From assembly GCA_016987375.1 (NCBI GenBank), contig PJRA01000385.1, positions 1-13,869 of the forward strand: a DNA stretch of 13,869 nucleotides, written 5' to 3'. The stretch is from Brachionus koreanus (taxonomy: Eukaryota > Rotifera > Eurotatoria > Ploima > Brachionidae). Both the position numbers and the translations under genes were made by a program. This document shows, in pieces, positions 1 to 8,535 of the stretch (positions are counted from its first letter, which is position 1; every line of letters starts with the position of its first letter). The notes below the pieces were generated by a model. That model did no database searches and was not told where the DNA came from. It saw only the letters and a list, made by a program, of their open reading frames with translations.

Positions 1-117
1 TGTAAAAAGTATGTTGTAGAGGACGTCGTCCTCTTTAATTTGAGCTATCGATGAGTCCTCTACGATAGAAATTGACAGAAGTGCAAGTTGTTGAATCGAT
101 TTAAAAAAGCCAAATTT
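1..117 (-). other. possible exon fragment of a neighbouring gene (uncertain)
   Basis: This end of the window is visibly richer in G+C than the AT-rich spacer beside it. On the minus strand one frame is open from about position 150 to the window edge, and its last stretch reads like protein, with acidic Val-Glu-Asp and Lys-Glu-Asp-Asp clusters. An AG at 119-118 could be a 3' splice site. No in-frame ATG is visible, so this would have to be an internal or terminal exon. The plus strand also has an open frame from the edge to a TGA at 52-54, so strand is unsettled. The product is not recognised. Confidence 0.2.
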
Positions 118-165
118 CTTTTTAAAAATTTTTATAAAAAAAAATATTCCTCAATTTTTATAATT

Positions 166-171
166 TTTATT
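166..171 (-). terminator. poly(A) signal of the centlein-like gene
   Basis: The plus strand reads tttatt, giving AATAAA on the minus strand, about 20 nt beyond the TAA stop at 194-192. Position and strand fit a cleavage/polyadenylation signal. In such AT-rich DNA the hexamer also arises by chance. Confidence 0.4.
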
Positions 172-191
172 TCGTTGGTAATAATTTCTTT

Positions 192-3100
192 TTATTTTTT
201 TTGACGATATAGTTGTTTTTCAATTTCAATTATATCCTCTATTCTCTCAAAAATTAAATCGCAGATTTTTTCTTTATTAATTAAGTTGACATCATCTAAA
301 TTTTCTTTTAGACTTGTATTTAAATATTGTTCGAATTCAAACAAAAGGTTTTGAATTTTATCTTCTGAATTTTCGTTTTCATTTAAAAGTTCATCGAGCT
401 CTTTTTGACTCATATTTAACACTGAACTTGCTAGATCTTTTGCATATTTCATTTCAATCTTTTCCTCTTTATTTTTTTCAAAATCAAGTTCTTTCCGATT
501 TTTCGCTGCTCTTGAAATCAAATTCTCGTACAAATTTTTTATTAGATTTTCTAAATTCTCAGCTAATTTAAATGCATATTTCACTTTTATTTGAGCTATG
601 TTTAAAGTCTCATGGCTTGCTTTGCTCAAACTTTTGAGTTTATTTTGTGCTGATGATTCTAATTCATTTACCATGTTTTCGAAATTCAAAACCCGTTTAT
701 GTTCTTCTTTCAATCTCAATTCTAAGTCTTCTTTTTGATTTTTCAAGCTTGTTATTCGTTCTTTTTGTATTGATATTGTTTTTTCTGACTTTTCGTTTTT
801 ATCCTCCATTTCACGTTGACAAGCTTGAACTGTTTGAAGGTTGTGTCGCAAGTTTTTAGTTTCCAGTTTATTCTTATCGATTAAATCGGACATTTTTTTA
901 ATTTGTGATTTTAAATCATTCACCAACTGTTCACTAGAATAGCTTAAGATAGAGTCTGATTTAATTTGATTTTCTTCTAATTTTTTTTTATAAAAATCAA
1001 CTAGCTGCTTTTTTTGATTAATATCTCTTTCTAAATGATTTATCTTTTCCTCATTAACTTTTAAACGGTCTAATAGTTTATCATTATCAGCTTTAAGACC
1101 TTTGTTTTGGGCAACTTGTTTGCTTAGGTCATTACACAACTGTCGGTTTTTTGTTTCCATTTGTTTTTTTAATTCATCTCGTAATCCTTGTTCTTTTTTT
1201 ATTGCCTCATTTTGCCAGTCTTTGAGTTCAGTTTCTTTTTTTTTCAAGCAGCTTATTTCGTTATTTAAATTTTCAATTTGAAGTCGTGAATTTTTTAGTT
1301 TTTGTTCTAATCCTTCTATTTCTTTAACCAATTTTTCGTTATATTGTCTCAAGTTATTTGATTTCAGCTCTAAATTTGTTCGCTGCTTTATTAATTCGTC
1401 AGTTTGTTTTTTAAATTGTTGTAATTTGAGATTTTTTGATTTTAGCTGAATTTGTGTTTTATTTGGCTTTTTAACAATCCTTATTTAATAAACATTTATT
1501 TATTTTTTTAATTTTTTATATATTTCTTAAGTATGCATACAGATTTTTTCTATTTAAAAATAAAACTTATTTTAAATTTTATTAAAATAGGCTCTAATTA
1601 ACTAATTTGTATTAATTTTTATATTAGACATAATTTATTAATTTTAGATTTTCAATTCTTTTTATGTTAGTGTATTCCCATGTTCGATGACACAATTTTG
1701 ACGCATGGATTAAACACTAAATCGCCCATGCTAAAACATTCTTAAATTATACCGTATGCTTCAAAAACTTGTTTTAAACTTTAGATATGCATTTAAAGCA
1801 AATTTTTAATTTTAGTCTAGGATTTTTATGTGAAAAAAAAAAAAAAAACAATTTTTTAAATAATTTTTTTGATAAAGCGTAAGAAATTGGTTCTAAAGGA
1901 AAATTGAAAAAATGACCTCAAGCACGAATGCTGCATTAAAGCTAAAAGTTTGATGTATTTGGACCATGCAGTATTACTCAAGATTACTGTAATAACATGG
2001 GCGAGATGGTGTTGAATGAATGCGTCAAAGTTGTATTTAGGCTGAATTATGCAACAAGTGAATACATTATTAATTAAAAATTCCTTATTTATTTTTCAAT
2101 ATTAAAAAATGAAAAATTTACACAACGTTTAAAACTTACTCTTCATGCGAGTTTTTTTTTGATTCATTTGAATATTTTCTGATTTGTTGACTTATAAAAA
2201 GCTTAAATTTATTTTCTTTTTTGCGTAAATCGAACCATTTTTTGCATAATCTTTTATTTTCAAGAGTCAATTTGTTGCTCAATGATAAATACTTATCTTT
2301 ATCGGCATTTAACGAAACACATTTAGCATCCAAATCTCTATTCAATTCTTTAACGGTGGCAAGTTCAGATTCTAATTTGTAGCATTTTTCGCGCTTTTCA
2401 CTCAAATTTTTCTCATAAATTTCGTTTTTTTTGCTTGAGCTTTTCTCTTGGTCTTTTAGATTTAAATCAAGTTCAAATTTAAGTGTCTCGATCTTTTCGC
2501 TCTGCTCCTCAATTTTGTATTTGTATTCATCTAAACTTTCTTTCAGACGAAAATTTTCTTTGTTTAATTCTTGGTTTTTTTGTTTCAAAATTGATAGTTC
2601 CTTGGACACTAATTGAGAATCAACTCGTTTGTAGCCATTGGCTTTAATCTTACTAACCACTGATCTTTGCTCGGATTGTTCTTCTTCACCAAGGTCCAAC
2701 TGCTGCTTCAGTAACTCGTTCTCTTTTTCCAGGCTCATTAGCTTGTCCATTCGGCGCTGATGCGCTGTTTTTAGCGTGCTAAGTTCTCTCTCTTTTAAAT
2801 CACATAAATTCTGATAATACTTGATCTTATCAGATAATTCAATGTCATCTGTCTCATCTGCTTGTTCTGCTACTAGTCGCGCATTTTGGCTTTTCGATCT
2901 TTTTTGATTTTTGCAAATACTTTTTTTGTATTCATCACGTCTTATGACCTTAGAATAGAAAATTTAGCATATGCGGTTCAGGTCTAAAAAAAGTTTGGAA
3001 ATAAAAAGAAAATTATTCTCATCAAAAAGAAAAGAAAAAGCCGTTATGGCTAATCTTAATTTGAAGAATGTTATTTTACAATTTTTTCTTTCTAAATACT

Positions 3101-4493
3101 TTTTATTGGGTAAGCGCAAAGTTGGTATACACCTACTAAAAAGAGATGAATAACAATTAAATAAGATTTGAGAGGCACCTGTGGTACACGACCTTATATT
3201 TCATAATGAAAAATAAAAAATAAGAAAAAAAATAGAAATATTTACACTATCTGAAAGCAATTCACATTTTCTATTTAGTTCATTGACAATTGATTCGGCA
3301 TAACTAAGCTTTTCCTTGAACATGTCCAATTCCATCTTTAGTTTTTGAATTTCATTATTTTTAGTTTTGATTAAGTCCTTATTTATTTTTTCCTTTGCCT
3401 CCAGTTTTTCACATTTTTCGATCAATTGAGCACTTTTGTCTTGTTGAACAAACATCTCAAATTTTTTCAGCATATCATCATACATTTTTTTTACAGACAA
3501 ATTTTCCGACTCTAGCACATCATAAGTATTTTTTTGACTTAAAATAGTATTTTGCTGATCGTTTTGTATTTGCTTAAGTTGTTTTATCAATTTGTCTTGT
3601 TGATTCATGCATTCCAAATTTGATTTCATTTTAGTCTCCAAAGACTCGAATTCGAGTCTGAGTTTTTCAAATTTTTCATTCTTTTGCTTTAGTTCTGAAC
3701 GAAGCGATTCGTTTTCACATTTAAGGCTTTGATCTATTGAATCTTTAAAATGATTCAATTCGTTTAGTAATTTTTCATAATTTTCACTAACTGTTTTCAA
3801 TTCAAGATTGCGCACCTCTAATTCAGATGCTTTTTTGCCACATTCAAATCGAATCGATTCAATTTCTTGATCCAAATCGCGAACTTTATTAATCAAATAA
3901 ATTTTCTCTTGTTCATTGTCTTTAACTATTTTTTCCATTTTGTCGTCTCTAAGCCTTATTATTTGTTCATACATTTGCTCTTTGTCTTCATTGGTTTTGA
4001 CATTTTTTTTCAGTAATTCAACTTCCTCATGCTTTGAAACAGATTCAAGTTCAAAATTTTTAATCTTCGATTGAAGATTTTCGATTTCGGTAGTCAATGA
4101 AGCAATGTTTTTTTCATTTTCTTCTAATTTTTGGTCTTTTATTTTGAGTATTTCTAATACCTTGCGGTCTTTTATCTCACTTTTTTCTTTTTCTCGCTGT
4201 ACTGCTTGGCCTATTGCAATTGTCAAGTTTGGATTTGAGGACTGTAGTTGTTTCCATAAAGACCATACAAATTCTTTGTCTGCTTTAGCATTGGCAAGTT
4301 CTTCTTCGAGATACTTTATTTTATTGACCAAAGGCTGCGTTTGATCCGAAATTGGAATATTTGTAATAGTGCAAACGGACGATGTTCCATTGCTAGTCGA
4401 CTGGTCTGTTGTACTATTCAGTGAGGCCTCTGTCATGCTAAATTCGTTTATGTAATTGTTGAGAGTTGTGTCTGCTGCTAGTATCTGATTCAT
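192..4493 (-). CDS. CNTLN: centlein-like centriolar coiled-coil protein, three exons
   Basis: Inferred join is 4493-3246, 2948-2140 and 1479-192, encoding 1114 aa. The ATG at 4493-4491 follows an in-frame TAA at 4505-4503. Exon 1 ends Asp-Ser before GTAAAT. Exon 2 starts after TTCTAAG and ends at a GTAAGT donor (phase 2). Exon 3 starts after AATAAG with the single base needed to complete a Glu codon. Nearly the whole product is Lys/Glu/Leu/Asn-rich heptad coiled coil. Residues 72-120 hold a non-repetitive block, ADKEFVWSLWKQLQ followed by EIKDRKVLEIL, which I recognise from memory as the conserved signature of vertebrate centlein. In vertebrates centlein sits at centriole proximal ends and links C-Nap1 to Cep68 in centrosome cohesion. 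Human centlein is about 1400 aa, so this form is somewhat short. The family call is good; the exon structure is inferred. Outside the signature block, identity cannot be judged because coiled coils look alike. Confidence 0.72.
1670..1731 (+). repeat. left terminal inverted repeat of the MITE
   Basis: This is the best-conserved outer part of the left arm. It pairs with the reverse complement of 1995-2067, the right arm being about 11 nt longer through an internal indel. Key shared words are GTATTC, TTGACGCAT and TCGCCCATG. Confidence 0.7.
1995..2067 (-). repeat. right terminal inverted repeat of the MITE
   Basis: Read on the minus strand this carries the same ordered words as the left arm: GTATTC, TTTGACGCAT, ATTCAACAC and TCGCCCATG. 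The divergence between arms (roughly a quarter of positions by eye) suggests an old insertion. Confidence 0.7.
2949..3245 (-). other. intron 1 of the centlein-like gene
   Basis: The donor is GTAAAT at 3245-3240, directly after the codons for Asp-Ser. The acceptor is CTATTCTAAG ending at 2949, preceded by TGCTAAAT, which could serve as branch point. Both junctions are phase 0. Joining them continues the charged helical protein with no stop, whereas reading through gives a hydrophobic Phe-rich tail and a TAA. A short plus-strand frame lies inside it (2971-3153) but has no support as a gene. Confidence 0.65.
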
Positions 4494-4561
4494 TTTTTTC
4501 TTTTAAAAAAAATTATCATTAATAAAAAAATATTTTTCTCTACTTTATTTTTTTCATTCTT

Positions 4562-4575
4562 GTTGTCATGGTAAC
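4562..4575 (-). promoter_or_regulatory. X-box, RFX transcription-factor binding site
   Basis: The plus strand reads GTTGTCATGGTAAC and the minus strand GTTACCATGACAAC. Both match the nematode X-box consensus GTHNYYATRRNAAC at every position, an imperfect palindrome as expected for an RFX dimer site. It lies 69 bp upstream of the centlein-like ATG, within the window where X-boxes of ciliary and centriolar genes usually sit. The match is seen directly; RFX control is inferred. Confidence 0.65.
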
Positions 4576-4995
4576 AAAATGTCCATGCAGACATGGTCAG
4601 CTTTTTTTTAATTTTTATTCTTAATTAACTATTTATAATTTATCAAAATTATTTTATTAAAATTCAAGGTCAAACATAAACATATCCTGACAATTTTTTT
4701 TACTTTTTTTAAAAATATATAATGTCAATAATACGCTTTTAATCACGTATCATCTCATTTTTAATCATCTAATTTCAGTAAATGTAAATAAAATGGGGAG
4801 TTTTTTTAGTGTTAAGTCGATGGATAATCAGTTTTTTTGCGTTAGAAAGACTTTATCTTCGTTTTTATGATGTTCTTTTTTGAATAATTACATTTTTTAG
4901 CAATTGAATTTAAAGTAAAATTTGAAGCCTCCAGAAGAAATTTTAGCTTAATCAAAAATTAAATAAAATTAAAGTTTTATTAAAAATTTATAATA

Positions 4996-5001
4996 TTTAT
5001 T
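4996..5001 (-). terminator. candidate poly(A) signal of the calcium-sensor gene
   Basis: AATAAA on the minus strand, about 116 nt past the stop at 5119-5117. It is the nearest exact hexamer I found downstream, giving a short 3' UTR. Chance occurrence cannot be excluded at this base composition. Confidence 0.3.
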
Positions 5002-5116
5002 TATCTAATGTCAGATATTTTAAGCTTGTTACATAAACTATAACCTATACGTATAATTAAAAAAAAAATTAAATAAAACGACTTTTTAAAATCTAAAAAT
5101 TAAAAAATGCGCCTGT

Positions 5117-5683
5117 TTACAAATCTGGTGCAAGTATTTCTCTTAAGAACACATTGTTCATACAATTTTGAACAAATTCATCTTCAGTTATTTTGTTATT
5201 TTCATTATTGTCCAAATTTTCGAATATCTCATTTATTTTTGTTTCCTCTGTTTGATCACCGACAAGTTTTTTCTTGTTCATTCTTAAAATAGCCTTTATA
5301 ATTTTATGAATTTCTTCTCTGTCTATATGCTTGTCGTTGTTTAAATCAAATACTTCAAACATCCATTGAATACGCTTTTTCATGTCGCCATTACTTATTA
5401 TATTGAAGGCGATAATGAATTCTGGAAAATCAACCTTTCCGGAATTGTCTTTATCAAAAGCTTTGAAGGCAAGCTTGTAAAATTCCTGCGAGTTTTTGTT
5501 TTTGTGACGAAGTTTGGTAAAAAATTTTACAAAGTTTTCTGTGTCCAGGCCAGAATTTTTGTGAGCGTACTCATAGAATTCGGCGTACCATTGGATCAAT
5601 TCTTCTTTAGTCAATTCAGTATTTGCCAGCCAAAATGTAATTTGGTCGTCAGTCAAGCTTTTTGGGATTTCTTTTTTAGGCAT
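5117..5683 (-). CDS. EF-hand calcium sensor, neuronal calcium sensor (NCS/recoverin/hippocalcin) group, atypical
   Basis: This is a complete intronless frame of 188 aa, the usual NCS length. EF-hand 1 (about residues 36-55) is degenerate, as in the family. EF2 loop 77-88 is canonical (Asp77, Asp79, Ser81, Asp85, Glu88). EF3 loop 113-124 keeps Asp113, Asn115, Asp117, Asp121 and Glu124 but has Lys for the usual Gly at position 6. EF4 loop 158-169 keeps Asp158, Asn160, Asn162 and Glu169 with Thr166. Family members bind Ca2+ and signal at membranes through an N-terminal myristoyl switch. Here the N-terminus is Met-Pro-Lys-Lys, with no glycine at position 2, and the Cys-Pro motif of EF1 is replaced by Lys-Asn-Ser-Gly. 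It is therefore probably soluble or targeted differently. The family call is firm; a one-to-one ortholog (NCS-1, hippocalcin, KChIP) cannot be assigned. Confidence 0.85.
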   Translation of the reverse strand: MPKKEIPKSLTDDQITFWLANTELTKEELIQWYAEFYEYAHKNSGLDTENFVKFFTKLRHKNKNSQEFYKLAFKAFDKDNSGKVDFPEFIIAFNIISNGDMKKRIQWMFEVFDLNNDKHIDREEIHKIIKAILRMNKKKLVGDQTEETKINEIFENLDNNENNKITEDEFVQNCMNNVFLREILAPDL

Positions 5684-7038
5684 TTTATTTCTTATCGATT
5701 TTAAATTTAAAAATAATTTTAGCTTGAGTTTTTAAATTAAAAAGGCATATGCTAAATGTTGCTAAGTTACTTTTAATTTTATGAGGCATTATCAAATTTA
5801 TTTTTATTTAAAATTCCCTGTTTAAATTCACAATAGTAAAATTTTATTTTAGACTATAGGACTAAAGAGACTTTTTGTTTTTTATGATTAAAAATGAAGA
5901 AATTTTAAATAGCTTTTACTAAGATTTTAGGATTTATGAATAATATTCTATCTGAAATAAATAAGAATGTTTATCTTTAAATATTCTTTAGTTAAAAATT
6001 AATTTGAAAACTTAGAAAAATAAAATTTAAGAAAATAAAAGTTACAAATTGATTTACAATCAATCTAGTCGAGAGTTTTTAATGATAATTTTAATGCCAT
6101 ACATTTTTTTATTAATTATTTCACCTTTTTGAGTAAAAAAGTTTTTTATTTATATTAAATGCAAAATAAATTGTTTAAAAATAATCAAATCAATTCTTTT
6201 ATTGAAGATAGTAAAATAAATTTTATAAAAAATCAATATTTTAAGTTTTTGCTGAAATTTGAATCAAAACAAAAATATTTTCTTTGAAAAATTAAAAAAT
6301 CATAAGTATAAAAAGGAACAAAAATCAATCAATTTAATATTTTTTGATTGTAGATTTATGATAAGAAAAAATTTTCAAAAAAGATCAAATTTATAAAATA
6401 AAAGCATCGAAAAAAAACCTTTGGCCTTTCAGTGTTAAACTTGGATGTCAAATGAATCGAAATTAAATACAAACGTTTAAAGTAATCATGTGTTTTGAAA
6501 AAATAAACTTTCCAAAAGGAGTTATTATGCAGAAAGATTTTGCCTCAATCTGAGAAGAGCAAATGAAAAGAAGTTTGTTTTAGAAATCTTACTGGTTTAT
6601 GATGAACAGAATTAGGTAAAAAAAAAATAGAGCATTTAATGATGTACTTTCTAAATCTCTGAATATTGATGTCATTATTTTAAAAATTAGTTAAAACAGG
6701 TTATTAAAATTAAATTGTAAAATGAAACTTAATTAAATAAAAAATTGAATTTTCGAATTGAAACATTCTCTAGGCTAATAATAATTAGTTGCTTAGCTCA
6801 TTTTTTTGTTTTCATTTAATTTTAAAATAACAAAAGATATGAATTAATTTACTAAAATAAAAATTGAAAATTTATTAAAGAGTAAAATTAGCTAGAAAAA
6901 AAAAAAAAACTATTATAAAAATATCAATATCAAAATTTTAACACACCTTTTTGGTGGAACAATAAAAAAATTTTGATAATTTAAAATGTTTTTTATTTTA
7001 TTTTTATTTAAATTTACAGAATAAATTAAACTGCTTAT
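5684..7038. other. AT-rich spacer, no gene seen
   Basis: About 1.36 kb of very AT-rich sequence between two minus-strand genes. No frame here has protein-like composition. A slightly less AT-rich patch at about 6415-6620 contains only a 21-codon plus-strand frame (from 6488), too little to call. The right end should hold the 3' UTR of the ankyrin gene (AATAAA on the minus strand at 6997-6992) and the left end the promoter of the calcium-sensor gene. Confidence 0.6.
6992..6997 (-). terminator. candidate poly(A) signal of the ankyrin gene
   Basis: tttatt on plus, AATAAA on minus, about 42 nt beyond the TAG stop at 7041-7039. Similar hexamers follow close by in the same T-rich run, so the exact one used is uncertain. 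Confidence 0.35.
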
Positions 7039-8535
7039 CTATTTGGAGAATTTAACAGAATTGGTCGTATTGCTTGAGTGAATTTTTCGGTTTCTATTCA
7101 CCAATTTTGGCAAATCAGACTCTGTCACTGGCTTAGACTCTTGTTTAACTTGATCGGCATGTACTGCACTTGCCGAATCGTACATATTGAACATTCGTTG
7201 AACAATCTCTTTTGAACTTCGGCTAGTGTTGTTTCTTTCAGTCAAAGCAATCAGCTTAGGCGTGTATCTAAGCTCTTCTAAATCGAATATATTTGTATCG
7301 GGTTTTATTTCTGTAATAGTTTTTTTTTCTAACTTTTCTTTTATGTCTTCCATTTTATACTCATTTGGCTTAATTGAATGCGATCTCTGTCTAGTTAAAC
7401 TTTGCCGCCGCTGAATTTTAGACTTTGCTTCTGATTCCAATTTTTCAATTAGTGGTTGATTTTGTCTTACACTTTGTGACATACGTTTAAATATGAGCTC
7501 ATACAATTTCTGTACTATTTCTTTTACACTCAAACTTTCGTCCAAATCTTCCGAATACTCGGACGAAACAAGACTTGACTTATCACTTAAACTCTCGGTA
7601 CTTCTGAATCTTAAAAATTCATTTCTCATTCTAACCGGCTGAATATTGTCTAAATTAAGAGTTTTATTCTTAAGTATTAGCGGTATGTAGTGTGATTTAG
7701 AATGATCTGCGCTTAGATTAGGACCAGTCACGTGGTCACATCCTGCATTCAAGTAATACTGGTTGTGAGTACCATACCATGTTTTGTAATTGGGCAATGA
7801 CGATTGAGCTCTTGAAAAGGCAAGACATGAGTTGGACTCTAATTCGTTATTGAGAATTTTTTCTTTATTGTTGTTTATCCTTGAAAAAAGCCATTCAATT
7901 GCATTCATGCAATGTTCATTATCTTTTAGATATGTTGAAGCTAATCCGTCTTTGAGCAAGTAGTAGGCGTTTAAAAATTTATCATTTTTGATTGATAAAA
8001 GAAGTGCTGTGTAACCAAGATTATTTCTGTGGTCAACTTCGACTTTTTTTAAATTCATTTTTTCAATCAATTTTCTAAGCATATAAACAGAGCCATTTAC
8101 AGCAACATGGTTGATAAGTGAATTGCCATCATTGTCTTTTAGTCTGTAGTCAATAGGAGCCGAATGAGTGTCTAGAAAAAGATTAAAGAGTTTTTCACGA
8201 TTTTCCGAGCACGCCAAAAAGACTGCTGTTCGCCCTCGACCGTCTTGTATGTTTATGTCAGCACTGCTTTTCAGTAATAACTTGGCAACTTGAATGCCGT
8301 ATTCCTCGTGATCACTTAGACAAGCAAGCATAAGACAAGTACGATGATACTTGTCTTTTGAATTGACATTTACTCCCATTTGAATGAAATAGCTAACCTG
8401 GCGCAAACGACCGTCCAAGATGCTTTGATGAATGGCGTTTGCCGATGGCTTCGGTTTTAGTGCTCGATTTATCGGCGCCGATTGTGGCAGTTCATAAATC
8501 TCCAATCGACTCACATTAAATCTGGTGGAGCTCAT
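7039..8535 (-). CDS. ankyrin-repeat protein with Ser/Lys-rich C-terminal tail
   Basis: Complete intronless frame of 498 aa; a TAA lies directly before the ATG in frame, so the start is firm. Residues 31-203 form about five ankyrin repeats: roughly 31-60 (ending in a VNVNSKD hairpin), 61-97 (LMLAC helix, ADINIQD), 98-132 (GRTAVFLAC), 135-168 (GNSLINHVAVNGS) and 172-203 (GYTALLLSIKNDK). Ankyrin repeats act as protein-binding scaffolds. The remaining 290 residues show no known domain. They are rich in Ser, Lys, Glu and Asn, with a Ser cluster at about 315-335 and a basic patch RRQSLTRQRSHS, which looks like a kinase target or short linear motif. There is no signal peptide or membrane segment. 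The layout (N-terminal repeats plus disordered tail) recalls the vertebrate ANKRD34 proteins, but this is a weak resemblance and no ortholog is claimed. Confidence 0.8.
   Translation of the reverse strand: MSSTRFNVSRLEIYELPQSAPINRALKPKPSANAIHQSILDGRLRQVSYFIQMGVNVNSKDKYHRTCLMLACLSDHEEYGIQVAKLLLKSSADINIQDGRGRTAVFLACSENREKLFNLFLDTHSAPIDYRLKDNDGNSLINHVAVNGSVYMLRKLIEKMNLKKVEVDHRNNLGYTALLLSIKNDKFLNAYYLLKDGLASTYLKDNEHCMNAIEWLFSRINNNKEKILNNELESNSCLAFSRAQSSLPNYKTWYGTHNQYYLNAGCDHVTGPNLSADHSKSHYIPLILKNKTLNLDNIQPVRMRNEFLRFRSTESLSDKSSLVSSEYSEDLDESLSVKEIVQKLYELIFKRMSQSVRQNQPLIEKLESEAKSKIQRRQSLTRQRSHSIKPNEYKMEDIKEKLEKKTITEIKPDTNIFDLEELRYTPKLIALTERNNTSRSSKEIVQRMFNMYDSASAVHADQVKQESKPVTESDLPKLVNRNRKIHSSNTTNSVKFSK

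Larger units (their letters stand above)
1670..2067. mobile_element. MITE-like inverted-repeat element, TA-flanked
   Basis: The two ends are inverted repeats. The left arm begins GTGTATTC (1670) and the right arm, read on the minus strand, begins ATGTATTC (2067). Both then share TTTGACGCAT (left 1698-1707 with one end mismatch; right 2029-2020), ATTNAACAC and TCGCCCATG (left 1722-1730; right 2004-1996). Weaker matching continues inward to about 1805 and 1920, so the arms are about 130 bp each around an A-rich centre. The dinucleotide TA flanks both ends (1668-1669 and 2068-2069), as a Tc1/mariner-type target duplication would. No transposase frame is present, so it is non-autonomous. Superfamily is inferred from the TA flanks only. 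Confidence 0.7.
1480..2139 (-). other. intron 2 of the centlein-like gene
   Basis: The donor is GTAAGT at 2139-2134 and the proposed acceptor is AATAAG ending at 1480. Of the AGs examined between there and the Leu codon at 1352, only this one has the phase needed by the upstream exon. The intron is long for this locus, 660 nt, because it carries an inverted-repeat insertion of about 400 bp. Without the insertion it would be about 260 nt. Confidence 0.6.
4494..5116. other. spacer between calcium-sensor and centlein genes
   Basis: AT-rich spacer holding the 3' region of the calcium-sensor gene on the right and the promoter of the centlein-like gene on the left. Apart from the X-box, a small hairpin at 4583-4596 (CCATG, loop CAGA, CATGG) and a poly(A) hexamer at 4996-5001, I see no further structure and no open frame of note. 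Confidence 0.6.

Noticed and set aside
40..90. Hammerhead ribozyme candidate (GATGAGTCC followed by AGAAA)
   Set aside because: The core CTGATGA is not intact (reads CGATGA), and stem II cannot form between the two core strands. The nearby inverted pair does not have hammerhead topology.
314..859. Plus-strand Leu/Phe-rich frames opposite centlein exon 3
   Set aside because: Antisense translation of Lys/Glu/Asn-rich coiled coil gives Leu/Phe/Ser-rich frames; they are not membrane proteins.
2971..3153. 60-codon plus-strand frame inside centlein intron 1
   Set aside because: Lys/Arg/Phe-rich composition as expected from AT-rich DNA, no recognisable domain, and it lies within an intron on the opposite strand.
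6415..6620. Less AT-rich patch suspected of being an exon
   Set aside because: Frames checked there are short (21 codons at 6488-6553) and show no conserved motif; the splice-like ctttcag near 6430 leads nowhere.
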